From an uncultured Ruminococcus sp. (GTDB lineage: Bacteria; Bacillota; Clostridia; Oscillospirales; Ruminococcaceae): a stretch of DNA of 64,000 nucleotides. The DNA lies in contig CANQVA010000001.1 in assembly GCA_947627175.1 (NCBI GenBank), positions 62,001 to 126,000 of the forward strand, in the 5' to 3' direction. Positions 26,820 to 37,298 of the stretch are shown in pieces. Each line of letters starts with the position of its first letter. Position 1 is the stretch's first letter. The notes beneath the pieces were generated by a model, which was not told where the DNA came from, searched no databases, and was given only the letters and a program-made list of their open reading frames with translations. Made by a program: the position numbers and the translations under genes.

Positions 26820-27923
26820 ATGAGTTATTCAGGCGAAAACAAATACTTCAGTTTCAGAGACGGTTACTGTGAATCGCTTCCGAATGTGACTGTAAGTTCA
26901 TCAGATGCGGCAGAATTTGGCAGAACGATTTCACGCTTTTTCAGGAGATTCAGCGTCGGCTGTGATGGATTCAGCAATATGCACATACTTTACGCTGTAT
27001 GTTGTGGGCTTTCAGAGTGCGGACGTGATGTCTACGTGTGCGAAAATACTGACCTTCCGTCATTCAAGTTTGGTATGCCTCTTCTTTCGGCAGACTGTGG
27101 TATATTTATCAGCGGTGAAAACTGCCTTAAAATATCAATTTTCAATGAGAGTGGCTTTCCCGTTTCATCAAAACTTCTCACGGAAATTATTAAAGCAGAA
27201 CCTGCTGATACAGTCGAAAAATGCGGAAAAATAACTTCATCAACGTCTTTCAGAAGTATATATATTGACAACATCGCCGATTCATTCAGCGGTGCAGGTT
27301 CTTCAATACCTGCCGGAATAAGCTGCGGAAAACGTTCTGTACGTTCCTTGTGGCTTGAATTTTTTACAGGTGAGGACGATTCGCTTGTATTTCAGATTTC
27401 AGACGACGGTCAGCGTGTAAATGCCTATTCATCGGAAACCGGCTTTATTTCCTATGAAAAACTTATACTTGCTTATGCCTTGAAACTTTCACAACAGGGA
27501 CAGGCTGTATATCTACCCGAAAACTTTCACTATGCGGCGGATTTCATGACATCTGAAAACCCCCTTAAAATCAAAAGATTTTCATCAGAAGGAAAAATTC
27601 CCGAAGAGGCAGTAAAACAGCGTTTTCTGCTTGACCCTCTGTATATGTGTACTCATCTTGCCGACAACAGACAGAATTTTTTCAAATCAGTAAAATCACT
27701 TCCTCAGCTTGCCGCCGCAAAACGTGAAATAACGATTGACAGCGTTGAAAATATTCCGTGCGGAAAAACTATTCTCGAAAATGACGGTAGAATAATTATA
27801 TCAAGAAGCGGTAAAAACCGCATAACTCTGCTTGCACAGGCTTATTCCTCCGAAACTGCCGCTGAACTTTGTTCTCAGTGGAGCGAAAAATTAAGACATA
27901 TAGATTCAGACAGAAATATTTAA
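26820..27923 (+). CDS. Phosphohexomutase-fold pseudoenzyme
   Basis: 367 residues that align by eye to the alpha-D-phosphohexomutase fold: VGCDGFSNMHILYAVCCGLSECGRDV resembles domain I, and LLSADCGIFISGENCLKISIFNESGFPV sits where active enzymes have GIMITASHNPxxYNGIK. The phospho-Ser loop TASHN is gone, and the metal loop DGDADR reads SDDGQR. So catalysis looks lost. Role unknown; possibly a sugar-phosphate sensor. The ATG at 26820 follows AAGGAG. Assignment is by pattern only. Confidence 0.6.
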   Translation: MSYSGENKYFSFRDGYCESLPNVTVSSSDAAEFGRTISRFFRRFSVGCDGFSNMHILYAVCCGLSECGRDVYVCENTDLPSFKFGMPLLSADCGIFISGENCLKISIFNESGFPVSSKLLTEIIKAEPADTVEKCGKITSSTSFRSIYIDNIADSFSGAGSSIPAGISCGKRSVRSLWLEFFTGEDDSLVFQISDDGQRVNAYSSETGFISYEKLILAYALKLSQQGQAVYLPENFHYAADFMTSENPLKIKRFSSEGKIPEEAVKQRFLLDPLYMCTHLADNRQNFFKSVKSLPQLAAAKREITIDSVENIPCGKTILENDGRIIISRSGKNRITLLAQAYSSETAAELCSQWSEKLRHIDSDRNI

Positions 27924-28262
27924 TAACTATAAATAAAAATTTGTTAATTATATGTAAGATTCGGTTTTGCTATTGACATTAGGCACAACATTTTGTATAA
28001 TTATAAGTATATTATTTATGCTTCCGGCGACTGTCCGAAATGTTCCGGAAGTGTGTACTTAAAGACTTTACCGGCAGACACCATGCCGTTAAATATAATT
28101 TTTCCGGATTTTTTGTTTCTGTAAGCAATTTACCTTTTAAAAAAATTTAAAATCTTTTCAGTATTACCTTTTCAGATTACTTAATGATTTTAGGTATATG
28201 ACTTATCATTTTTTCCGGAATATCCTACACATTCACCCATTTTCAGAAAGAGAGGTTATATA
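27924..28262 (+). promoter_or_regulatory. Promoter and long 5' leader of rnjA
   Basis: A perfect promoter (TTGACA 27973-27978, 17 bases, TATAAT 27996-28001) lies 260 bases before the start codon. The leader holds a TTCCGG...CCGGAA inverted repeat at 28022-28048 and two more TTTTTCCGG words further on. No open frame or known riboswitch is seen. Autoregulation of RNase J through its leader is possible (inference). Confidence 0.6.
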
Positions 28263-30083
28263 GTGAACGAAAAAGAAAAAACAAAAAGACCAAGACAGAC
28301 GGCAATAACAAACAGCGTGATTCAGAAAAGACCTTACAAGAGAAGAACCACTTTAGAAAATTCAGATGCCGTTGTTACTGAAACACAGACAAAAACACGT
28401 TCCAGACAGTCAAGGGAAGTAAAAAGAACAGCAGTAAAAATAATTCCGTTGGGCGGTCTGAATGAAATCGGAAAGAATATGACCGTTTTTGAATGTTCAA
28501 ATGATATGTTCATTCTTGACTGCGGACTTTCATTTCCTGATGCAGATATGCCCGGAGTTGACATTGTAATACCTGATTTCGCATATGTAGAACGCAACAG
28601 GGAAAAAGTCAGAGGCGTTGTCATAACTCACGGTCATGAAGACCATATAGGCGGTCTTGCATATCTCCTTAAAAAAGTAAATGTTCCCGTATATGCAACA
28701 AGGCTTACTATCGGTCTTATTGAGGGAAAACTAAAAGAACAAGGACTTTTCGGAAAAGTCAGCCTTAATGTGGTAGAACCGAGAAAAACCGTAAAAATGG
28801 GCTGTATGGCTGTTGAGTTCATAAAAGTAAATCACTCTATCCCCGATTCAGTCGGAATGGCAATTCATACGCCCGCCGGTGTAATTGTTCACACGGGAGA
28901 TTTTAAAGTTGACTACACACCTATTGACGGAAAAATAATTGACCTTGCACGTTTCGGCGAACTCGGAAGTAAAGGCGTTCTTGCTCTTATGTCTGAATCA
29001 ACAAATGCCGAACGCCCCGGATATACACATTCCGAAAAAACTGTAGGCGAATCGTTTGACAAACTTTTTCAGAAGGCAGAGGGAAAACGCATTATAATTG
29101 CTACTTTCTCATCAAATATACACAGGGTTCAGCAGATTATAAATTCAGCCGTGAAGTATGGCAGAAAAGTCGCTATATTCGGCAGAAGTATGGTAAATGT
29201 AATGAATACCGCCATAGAACTCGGTTATCTGAACGTTCCCGAAAATCTTATAATTGATATAGAAATGATAAACAATTATGAAAGTGAAAAAATAGTCCTT
29301 ATCACTACCGGAAGTCAAGGCGAACCTATGTCGGCACTTACCCGCATGGCAATGAATGACCACAACAAAGTAAATATAACACCTATGGATTTCATAATTA
29401 TTTCTGCTACTCCTATTCCGGGCAATGAAAAATATGTAACACGTGTTGTAAATGAACTTATGAAATCAGGTGCGGAAGTCGTATATGAAGCCATGTATGA
29501 AGTACACGTTTCAGGTCATGCTTGCCAAGAAGAATTAAAACTTATGATATCACTTACAAGACCAAAATTCTTTATTCCTATACACGGAGAATACAAACAC
29601 CTTAAAAAACACAGTGACCTTGCTTTACAGATGGGTATACCAAAAGAAAATATATTCATTGCTGAAATAGGCAACGTAATAGAAACTGACGGCGTTAAAA
29701 TGGGCGTTGTGTCACAAGTTCCTGCCGGACGTACACTTGTTGACGGTCTCGGCGTTGGAGATGTAGGCTCTATTGTTCTCCGTGACAGAAAACATCTCGC
29801 ACAGGACGGACTTATTATAATAGTCATAGGCATTGAACGCAGTTCAAACGAAATCGTGGCAGGCCCTGATATTATATCAAGAGGATTTGTATATGTCAGG
29901 GAATCAGAAGAACTTATCATAAGTGCAAAAAATCTTCTTTTAAACACACTCAGTAACTGTTCATATGCCGAAATGAGAGAATGGAACACCCTCAAGGGTA
30001 AAATGCGTGACGCACTTTCAGACTACATCTATCAGAAAACAAAACGCAGTCCCATGATTCTCCCCATTATTATGGAAACCTGA
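28263..30083 (+). CDS. rnjA: Ribonuclease J
   Basis: 606 residues. A metallo-beta-lactamase/beta-CASP RNase: zinc motif THGHEDHIGG, later HxH-type ligands (NHSIPDSVG, HTGDFK), and the C-terminal RNase J domain. A basic N-terminal tail of about 55 residues (KRPRQTAITNSVIQKRPYKR) is added, probably for RNA contact. It acts as endonuclease and 5'-3' exonuclease in mRNA decay and rRNA maturation. GTG start after AGAGAGG. Confidence 0.95.
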   Translation: MNEKEKTKRPRQTAITNSVIQKRPYKRRTTLENSDAVVTETQTKTRSRQSREVKRTAVKIIPLGGLNEIGKNMTVFECSNDMFILDCGLSFPDADMPGVDIVIPDFAYVERNREKVRGVVITHGHEDHIGGLAYLLKKVNVPVYATRLTIGLIEGKLKEQGLFGKVSLNVVEPRKTVKMGCMAVEFIKVNHSIPDSVGMAIHTPAGVIVHTGDFKVDYTPIDGKIIDLARFGELGSKGVLALMSESTNAERPGYTHSEKTVGESFDKLFQKAEGKRIIIATFSSNIHRVQQIINSAVKYGRKVAIFGRSMVNVMNTAIELGYLNVPENLIIDIEMINNYESEKIVLITTGSQGEPMSALTRMAMNDHNKVNITPMDFIIISATPIPGNEKYVTRVVNELMKSGAEVVYEAMYEVHVSGHACQEELKLMISLTRPKFFIPIHGEYKHLKKHSDLALQMGIPKENIFIAEIGNVIETDGVKMGVVSQVPAGRTLVDGLGVGDVGSIVLRDRKHLAQDGLIIIVIGIERSSNEIVAGPDIISRGFVYVRESEELIISAKNLLLNTLSNCSYAEMREWNTLKGKMRDALSDYIYQKTKRSPMILPIIMET

Positions 30084-30108
30084 ACTGTTTCCGAAAGGAG
30101 ATGTAAAA

Positions 30109-32088
30109 TTGAAAAATAAATTTCCGGCAGTTTCATTAGTTCTGCTTATTATGCTGATTGCAGAAACAGTAGTATCTTCTCTGTTTCTGAATAGTTATGA
30201 CTCTGCTATGGGAATGATTTGTATTGTTTCAGCCGTCGTAACTGCTTTATTCTGTATCACTGAAATATTTTTCTTCTCACGGAATACATTAAAACACATT
30301 TCCGAAATGAATGAACATCTTGAAAGTTCGGCGGCTGAATACATGAATTCACTGCCTTCCCCCGTTGCCGTAATTGACAGCGAAAAAAATATCATATGGT
30401 ATAATAACGCTTTCAATGAAAAAATAATATCAGGGCGTAATCTCTACGGCATGAACATTGAAAATTTCACTAATGTCAATTATGATAATCTGAATGCAGT
30501 CAGGGGAAGTCTTTGCAGTGTAAACGGAATTACATACCGAATAAGTTGTGAAACATTTGAAAAAAATAATATATCTCTTAAAATTCTATGTTTCCACGAT
30601 GAAACAGAATACGCCTCACTTAAAAGAAAATTAAGTGAAACACACCCTAATGTCGTAGTTATAACTGTTGACAACTACGACGAAATATTACAGAATGCAA
30701 AGGAAAGTGAAAAATCACAGGCATCTGTTGAAGTTGAAAAACTGATTGAAAACTTTATGAGCAGTACAAACGGATTTGTCAAAAAAAGTGGTTCAAACAC
30801 TTTCTATGCAGTAATTGAAAAGCGTCATCTTGACGAAATAATTTCAGGTAAATTCAAAATACTTGATATGGCAAGAAATATAAAAATAGCCGGAAAATAT
30901 CCGCTTACATTTTCAATAGGTGTCGGACAAGGTGCAGACTCACTTTCAGACAGTGAAAAAATTGCGAAACAATGCCTTGATATGGCTCTCGGAAGAGGCG
31001 GTGACCAGGCTGTTATAAAGACTGAAAACGGCTATGAGTTTTTCGGCGGTGTATCAAAGGGAATGGAAAAACAGTCACGTGCCAAAACAAGAATACTTGC
31101 AAATGCACTTCAGGATATTATCATGGATTCTGAAAAAGTTTTTCTTATGGGTCACAGATTCGGTGATTTTGATTCAGTCGGTGCTTCATGCGGTATTGCA
31201 GGAGCAGTCAGACTTCTCGGAAAAGAAGTACATATCGCCGTAAACCGCCAAAAAAACCTTGCCTCAAATCTGATAGACGAAACTGAAAAATGTACAGACA
31301 ATAAACTTTTTATAACTCCTGAATCGGCGATTTCCTCAATCACTGAAAATGACTTGCTTATTATTGTAGATACACACAACAAGGACGGACTTGAAAGTTA
31401 TGAACTTTATAATAAGGCAAAGTCAGTCGTAGTGATTGACCACCATAGAAAAAATGCCAATTTTATTGACAATGCGGTTATTTTTCATCATGAACCTTAT
31501 GCGTCGTCCGCCTCTGAAATGGTGACGGAAATTATTCAATACTTTGATTTTCCGCTTGACGAAAAACTACCTAAATGTTACGCAGATGCCCTACTTTCGG
31601 GAATTATGCTTGATACGAAAAATTTCGTCATGCGAACAGGTGTACGCACATTTGAGGCGGCGGCTTTTCTTAAAAAACTCGGTGCAGATACTGTTTCAGT
31701 AAAACTACTTTTTTCAGGTTCTATCGACTTATACCGCAGAAAATCACAAATTGTCGCCTCTGCTGAAATTTACGGCAGTTTTGCAATTGCTGAGGCGGAT
31801 TTTGAATCAGATGACATACGTCTTGCAGCTCCACAGGCGGCAGACGAACTTTTGAGCATATCAGACATTTATGCGTCATTCGTAATTTATAAAACGGGAA
31901 ATGTTATGAATATTTCCGCACGTTCTCTCGGTGCGGTAAATGTTCAAGTTATAATGGAAAAACTCGGTGGCGGTGGTCATCAGACTATGGCTGCCACACA
32001 GATTGAAAATATTTCTGTCTCAGAAGCTAAAAAACGGCTTAAAACAGCTATTGATGAAACTGATTATTCCGGACAGGAAACAAAATAA
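30109..32088 (+). CDS. gdpP: Cyclic-di-AMP phosphodiesterase GdpP
   Basis: 659 residues. Two N-terminal membrane helices (to about 60), a degenerate PAS domain (about 80-180), a degenerate GGDEF domain (GKYPLTFSIGVGQG) and the DHH/DHHA1 phosphodiesterase (GHRFGDFDSVGAS, VIDHHRKN, GGGGHQTMAA). It breaks down c-di-AMP. TTG start 8 bases after AAAGGAG. The order gdpP-rplI-dnaB is conserved in many Firmicutes. Confidence 0.95.
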   Translation: MKNKFPAVSLVLLIMLIAETVVSSLFLNSYDSAMGMICIVSAVVTALFCITEIFFFSRNTLKHISEMNEHLESSAAEYMNSLPSPVAVIDSEKNIIWYNNAFNEKIISGRNLYGMNIENFTNVNYDNLNAVRGSLCSVNGITYRISCETFEKNNISLKILCFHDETEYASLKRKLSETHPNVVVITVDNYDEILQNAKESEKSQASVEVEKLIENFMSSTNGFVKKSGSNTFYAVIEKRHLDEIISGKFKILDMARNIKIAGKYPLTFSIGVGQGADSLSDSEKIAKQCLDMALGRGGDQAVIKTENGYEFFGGVSKGMEKQSRAKTRILANALQDIIMDSEKVFLMGHRFGDFDSVGASCGIAGAVRLLGKEVHIAVNRQKNLASNLIDETEKCTDNKLFITPESAISSITENDLLIIVDTHNKDGLESYELYNKAKSVVVIDHHRKNANFIDNAVIFHHEPYASSASEMVTEIIQYFDFPLDEKLPKCYADALLSGIMLDTKNFVMRTGVRTFEAAAFLKKLGADTVSVKLLFSGSIDLYRRKSQIVASAEIYGSFAIAEADFESDDIRLAAPQAADELLSISDIYASFVIYKTGNVMNISARSLGAVNVQVIMEKLGGGGHQTMAATQIENISVSEAKKRLKTAIDETDYSGQETK

Positions 32089-32135
32089 AAATCCCGTCCG
32101 AATTATATTTTAAAAAAATGAAAGGATGTTTTTAA

Positions 32136-32582
32136 ATGAAAGTTATCTTTTTAAAAGATGTAAAAGGTTCAGGCAAAAAAAATGAAGTAAAGAATGTTGC
32201 CGATGGATATGCAAGAAATATGCTTATTCCTAAAGGTCTTGCAATTGAGGCAAATTCAAAAAATATGGCTGAACTTGCCGGACAACAGGCATCTGCACAA
32301 CATAAAATTGACCTTGAAATTCAGACTGCAAAAGATACTGCCGAAAAAATAAAAGGTAAAAAAGTAAATATAAAGGCAAAAGCAGGCTCTAACGGGAAAC
32401 TTTTCGGTTCTGTTACTGCCGGAAATATTGCCGATGCAATAAATGAACAACTCGGCGTAAAAGTTGAAAAGAAAAAAATCGCACTCAGTTCTGATATAAA
32501 AAATTTTGGTTCTTACAATGCAGTAATTAAACTTTATAACGGAATTTCCGAAAAAATTGATGTTGAAGTTACAGAAAGCTGA
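32136..32582 (+). CDS. rplI: 50S ribosomal protein L9
   Basis: 148 residues. The N-terminal rRNA-binding domain [20 protein letters not shown] is characteristic, with a long connecting helix and a C-terminal domain. GAAAGGATG precedes the ATG. It follows gdpP by 47 bases; dnaB starts 14 bases after it. Confidence 0.97.
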   Translation: MKVIFLKDVKGSGKKNEVKNVADGYARNMLIPKGLAIEANSKNMAELAGQQASAQHKIDLEIQTAKDTAEKIKGKKVNIKAKAGSNGKLFGSVTAGNIADAINEQLGVKVEKKKIALSSDIKNFGSYNAVIKLYNGISEKIDVEVTES

Positions 32583-32596
32583 CACGGTGACACTGT

Positions 32597-33949
32597 ATGG
32601 ACGAAAATAATATAATTTTCTCCGCCCTTGAAATGCCACACAGCATTGAAGCAGAACAGTCCGTTATAGGTGCAGTTCTTGCTGACCCCTCTGTACTTCC
32701 TGAAGTTGTTGAAATGATAAAGCCCGAATATTTCTACAGCGAACAGCACAAGGAAATATATTCAATAATATTCAGAATGTTTACTGCGGGTATACCTATT
32801 GACATAGTAACTGTACTTAATGAAACGGAAAAAATCGGCATATTTGATACACCAAACGAAGGACGGCGATATTTTGCCGAAATAGCCGACACTCTGCCGT
32901 CAACATCGAATGTTTCAAGCTACTGCAAAATAGTTACTGACAAATATATGCTCAGAAGTCTTAGCTATATGGCAAGAAATATTCTTGAAAATATACGGTC
33001 AGGCGAAAGCGATTCGCAGGTACTCCTTGATTCTGCTGAACAGCAGATATATGACATTCGTCAGGGACGTGACATAAAAGGTATTACTCCGCTTTCGGAA
33101 GCTATTGCTGAGGCTTACGACAGACTCGGCAAAATTTCAGGTCCCGACAAAGAAAAATATATCGGTGCAAGAACAGGATATACTTTACTTGACAGCATAA
33201 TATCAGGTCTTAACAAATCCGACCTTGTTATAATTGCAGCACGTCCGGCTATGGGTAAAACTTCATTTGCCATGAATATTGCGGTAAACGTTGCAAAACG
33301 TACTGAAAAGGACGTTGTAACATTCAATCTTGAAATGTCAAAGGAACAACTCGCAACACGTATTCTTTCTACTGAATCTCTCGTTGATTCCAACAGTTTC
33401 AGGAATGGACGAATAACAGGCGATGATTGGGTAAAACTTGCAACGGGTGCAGGCTATCTTAGTACACTCCCTATTTATATAGACGATACAGCAAGTATGA
33501 CTGTTCAACAGATAAAGGCAAAATTAAGGCGTATAAAAAATCTCGGTCTTGTAATTATTGACTATCTCCAGCTTATGACTTCAACTTCACGTTCTGACAA
33601 CAGAGCTGTTGTAATTTCAGAAATAACACGTCAGCTGAAAATAATGGCTAAAGAATTGAATGTTCCTGTAATTCTGCTTTCACAGCTTTCAAGAGCCGTC
33701 GAAAGCCGTACCGACAAAAGACCAATGCTTTCAGACCTGCGTGAATCGGGTTCTATTGAACAAGACGCTGATATAGTACTTTTTCTTTATCGTGACGCAT
33801 ACTATAACAAGGAAAGTACACAGCAGAATATTTCAGAATGTATAGTGGCAAAAAACCGTCACGGCGAAACGGGAACTGTTCAGCTTATATGGGACGGTCA
33901 ACACACTCGTTTCTCAAATCCCGATTTCAGCAAACCGGCGGAGAACTAA
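32597..33949 (+). CDS. dnaB: Replicative DNA helicase DnaB
   Basis: 450 residues. N-terminal domain HSIEAEQSVIGAVL, then the RecA-like ATPase with Walker A ARPAMGKTSFAMNI and Walker B LVIIDYLQLM. SIEQDADIVLFLYRD is typical of DnaB. Hexameric helicase at the replication fork. The adjacent tilS start is 4 bases past its stop. Confidence 0.97.
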   Translation: MDENNIIFSALEMPHSIEAEQSVIGAVLADPSVLPEVVEMIKPEYFYSEQHKEIYSIIFRMFTAGIPIDIVTVLNETEKIGIFDTPNEGRRYFAEIADTLPSTSNVSSYCKIVTDKYMLRSLSYMARNILENIRSGESDSQVLLDSAEQQIYDIRQGRDIKGITPLSEAIAEAYDRLGKISGPDKEKYIGARTGYTLLDSIISGLNKSDLVIIAARPAMGKTSFAMNIAVNVAKRTEKDVVTFNLEMSKEQLATRILSTESLVDSNSFRNGRITGDDWVKLATGAGYLSTLPIYIDDTASMTVQQIKAKLRRIKNLGLVIIDYLQLMTSTSRSDNRAVVISEITRQLKIMAKELNVPVILLSQLSRAVESRTDKRPMLSDLRESGSIEQDADIVLFLYRDAYYNKESTQQNISECIVAKNRHGETGTVQLIWDGQHTRFSNPDFSKPAEN

Positions 33950-33953
33950 AAAT

Positions 33954-35291
33954 ATGATAAATAAAATATTTTCTTTTGTAAAAAAACATAATATGATAAA
34001 TAAAGGCGATACTGTTATATGCGGTCTTTCAGGCGGTGCGGATAGTGTCTGCCTTCTTCTTGTGCTTTGTGAACTTAGTTCAAAAATTGAATTTACAGTA
34101 AAAGCACTCCATGTAAATCACTGTCTCAGGGGTGCGGAAAGTGAACGTGATGAAAAATTCTGCTGTGACTTATGCGAAAGACTTGATATACCGTTTACCG
34201 CTGTATCATGCAATGTAAAAGAATTTGCAGAAAAAAATTCACTTTCCGTTGAAGAAAGTGCAAGAAAACTCCGTTATTCTGTTTTCAGAGAAAATTCAGA
34301 GAACGGAAAAATCGCAACCGCACATAATGCAAATGATAATCTTGAAACGGTAATATTGAATCTTGCAAGGGGTTCAGCAATTAAAGGATTTGCAGGAATA
34401 CCCCCTGTTCGTGGAAACATAATACGCCCTCTTCTTACGGTAAGCCGTAAAGAAATCGAAAAATATCTTGCAGATAAGGGACAGAATTATGTTACTGACA
34501 GCACGAATCTTTCAGATGATTACACAAGAAACAAAATTCGTCATAAAATACTTCCCGTTCTGGAAGAAATAAATCCGTCCGTAATCGAAACTTCGGTAAA
34601 TTCCATTGATGCAGTACGTTCGGAAAATTCCCTTATAGAATTTCAGACAGATGATGTATACAGACGTTTCAGAAAAGGCAATACTCTTTGTGGGCTTAAT
34701 AATTTTCATGAGGTTATCCGCAAACGATGCATTTCAAAACTGCTTTCAGAAAATTCACTCCCTTATTCACATAAAAGGCTTGAAGAAACTGACAGCATTC
34801 TTGTAAACGGCGGAAAAATAAATATCTCGGGTGACACGTTTTTCGTTTCAGACGGAAAAATCGCAAGACTTGAAAAAATTCCCCATAAAAAAAAACAGGA
34901 GCTTGTTTCTGTTGAATTGAAAATCGGCGAAAATATGATTTTTCATGACAAAATACTTTTCAGTGAGATTATTTTATGTGATGATTTGCAGAAAATTCAA
35001 AGTGTTCACAGAAATTTAACATTTTATCTTCTTGACTATGATAAAATAATAGGCGGGGTTGTTCTGCGAAATCGTAGGTACGGCGATAAAATAAAACTTT
35101 CAGGAAGGAATTTTACTTCTTCAGTTAAAAAACTTATCAATGAAAAAATTCCGCCCGGTCTGCGTGATGAAATTCATTTCATTGAGGACGAAAAAGGGAC
35201 TATATTTGCGGAATATCTCGGTATTGCCGAACGTGTTGCCCCGGACTGCAATACAAGAAAATTTCTGAAAATTTCAGTAAGAAACAAATAA
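33954..35291 (+). CDS. tilS: tRNA(Ile)-lysidine synthetase TilS
   Basis: 445 residues. N-terminal PP-loop [13 protein letters not shown], followed by [15 protein letters not shown], and a C-terminal TilS substrate-binding region ([13 protein letters not shown]). It converts C34 of tRNA-Ile to lysidine so AUA is read as Ile. tilS and ftsH are neighbours in many Firmicutes, as here. Confidence 0.95.
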   Translation: MINKIFSFVKKHNMINKGDTVICGLSGGADSVCLLLVLCELSSKIEFTVKALHVNHCLRGAESERDEKFCCDLCERLDIPFTAVSCNVKEFAEKNSLSVEESARKLRYSVFRENSENGKIATAHNANDNLETVILNLARGSAIKGFAGIPPVRGNIIRPLLTVSRKEIEKYLADKGQNYVTDSTNLSDDYTRNKIRHKILPVLEEINPSVIETSVNSIDAVRSENSLIEFQTDDVYRRFRKGNTLCGLNNFHEVIRKRCISKLLSENSLPYSHKRLEETDSILVNGGKINISGDTFFVSDGKIARLEKIPHKKKQELVSVELKIGENMIFHDKILFSEIILCDDLQKIQSVHRNLTFYLLDYDKIIGGVVLRNRRYGDKIKLSGRNFTSSVKKLINEKIPPGLRDEIHFIEDEKGTIFAEYLGIAERVAPDCNTRKFLKISVRNK

Positions 35292-35311
35292 ATAAGATTG
35301 GAGTGGATATT

Positions 35312-37222
35312 TTGACACCAAAAAAGAACAAAGGCATTTTCACTTATCTTTTCATTGTTCTGCTTGCCATTTTCTGCATCTATTTTGTAAGTACAAGGCT
35401 TTCAGGAACAACTGATGAAGAGGACTATACAAACGTAATCAGTCATTTCGACAATTATGAAGTTTCATATTACAAACTCGACCTCGGCACAGGTGAACTT
35501 ACTTATCAACTCAGAGGTGAGGAAAACAAAAAAAGGTATGAAGTTCCGAATGTAAGTATATTTCTTGATGATACGGAAAACTACAGACAGAACTATAACA
35601 AAAAATACCCTGACGAACCCCTCAAACAAGACTATATAAAAATTACTGACAGAACATGGCTTTATTCACTGATTCCTGTTGTTCTTACAATTATTCTCGG
35701 TATTGCAATACTCTATTTTATGATGAAACAGAGTGGCGGAGGCGGAAAATATTCGTCTTTCGGAAAAGCAAATCTGAAAAATCAGGCAAATTCAAGAAAA
35801 GCTACGTTCGATGACGTTGCAGGTGCTGAAGAAGAAAAACAGGAACTTGAAGAAATCGTCGATTTTCTCAAGCACCCCAACAAATACAAGGAAATCGGTG
35901 CAAAAGTTCCGAAAGGTGTACTTCTCTTGGGTCCTCCCGGAACAGGTAAAACTCTCCTCGCAAGAGCAGTTGCAGGTGAGGCAGGTTGTCCGTTCTTCCC
36001 TATTTCGGGTTCAGACTTCGTTGAAATGTTCGTCGGAGTAGGTGCTTCCCGTGTCCGTGACCTCTTTGAACAGGCAAAAAAACACGCTCCCGCTATAATC
36101 TTTATCGACGAAATAGACGCTGTAGGTCGCCACAGAGGAGCAGGACTTGGCGGAGGTCATGACGAACGTGAACAGACACTTAACCAGCTACTTGTTGAAA
36201 TGGACGGATTCACAGGCAATGACAGCGTTATTGTAATAGCAGCAACTAACAGACGTGATATTCTCGACCCGGCTTTACTCCGTCCGGGACGTTTTGACAG
36301 ACAGATTGTTGTCGGCTATCCTGACGTAAAAGGACGTGAAGAAATTCTTAACGTTCATGCAAAAAATAAGCCTTTAGCCCCTGATGTTGACCTTAAAGTA
36401 ATAGCACAGACAACACAGGGATTCACAGGTGCAGACCTTGAAAATCTCCTTAATGAAGCCGCACTTCTCGCCGCAAGGGCTGAACGTATGGCTATAACTG
36501 AAAAGGACATTGAAGACGCTACAATGAAAGTCATTGCAGGCCCTGAAAAAAAGTCAAGAATAGTTTCAGAACACGACAGACGTGTTACTGCTTATCATGA
36601 ATCAGGTCATGCAATTGCCGCATATAATCTCCCGACACAGGACAAAGTGCATCAGGTAACTATTATTCAGCGTGGAATGGCAGCAGGTCTTACTGTTACA
36701 CGCCCCGACAACGACGACCAGCACGTTTCAAGAAACCAAATGCGTGAAAGCATTATAATGCTTCTCGGCGGACGTGTTGCAGAAGAACTTGTACTTGACG
36801 ATATATGCACAGGTGCATCAAATGACATTGAACGTGCAACATCAACAGCAAGAAACATGGTTACAAGATACGGTTTTTCCAAAAAACTCGGTACTGTCGT
36901 TTACGGCTCGGACAATGATGAAGTTTTCCTTGGTAAAGATTATGGTCATACAAGAAATTACAGTGAAGCAATTGCTGCACAGATTGACAATGAAGTATAT
37001 TCAATCATTCAGAAAGCATACAGCGATTGTGCCGATATTCTTAATGCAAATATTGACAAACTCCACTTGCTTGCAAAATATCTTCTCAGATTTGAAAAAA
37101 TTGATGGGGAAGATTTTGAAAAGCTCATGAAAGGCGAAATAACTGAAGATATTTTCGATGAACCCGTTGAAAGCAATAACGGTAGTGACGATAGTGATGC
37201 AGAAGATTATTTAGAGAAATAA
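35312..37222 (+). CDS. ftsH: ATP-dependent zinc metalloprotease FtsH
   Basis: 636 residues. Two membrane helices (about 10-28 and 115-135) flank an extracellular domain. The AAA+ domain has Walker A GPPGTGKT, Walker B IIFIDEID and the arginine finger region RPGRFDRQ; the protease has HESGHA. It degrades membrane and regulatory proteins. TTG at 35312 is chosen because GGAG at 35299 is 9 bases away; a GTG at 35303 would abut the ribosome site. Confidence 0.96.
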   Translation: MTPKKNKGIFTYLFIVLLAIFCIYFVSTRLSGTTDEEDYTNVISHFDNYEVSYYKLDLGTGELTYQLRGEENKKRYEVPNVSIFLDDTENYRQNYNKKYPDEPLKQDYIKITDRTWLYSLIPVVLTIILGIAILYFMMKQSGGGGKYSSFGKANLKNQANSRKATFDDVAGAEEEKQELEEIVDFLKHPNKYKEIGAKVPKGVLLLGPPGTGKTLLARAVAGEAGCPFFPISGSDFVEMFVGVGASRVRDLFEQAKKHAPAIIFIDEIDAVGRHRGAGLGGGHDEREQTLNQLLVEMDGFTGNDSVIVIAATNRRDILDPALLRPGRFDRQIVVGYPDVKGREEILNVHAKNKPLAPDVDLKVIAQTTQGFTGADLENLLNEAALLAARAERMAITEKDIEDATMKVIAGPEKKSRIVSEHDRRVTAYHESGHAIAAYNLPTQDKVHQVTIIQRGMAAGLTVTRPDNDDQHVSRNQMRESIIMLLGGRVAEELVLDDICTGASNDIERATSTARNMVTRYGFSKKLGTVVYGSDNDEVFLGKDYGHTRNYSEAIAAQIDNEVYSIIQKAYSDCADILNANIDKLHLLAKYLLRFEKIDGEDFEKLMKGEITEDIFDEPVESNNGSDDSDAEDYLEK

Positions 37223-37229
37223 TACTGTC

Positions 37230-37267
37230 CGGACTGCCGAAAAAAATTATGGCAGTCCGTTTTTTTT
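37230..37267 (+). terminator. Terminator after ftsH
   Basis: CGGACTGCC / GGCAGTCCG with a 12-base loop, followed by eight T. Confidence 0.9.
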
Positions 37268-37298
37268 AAGCAATATTACAAAAAACAGGAGATATAAA

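Noticed and set aside
32071-32095. CGGAC...GTCCG hairpin between gdpP and rplI
   Set aside because: Only 5 bp with a long loop and no T-run; too weak to call a terminator.
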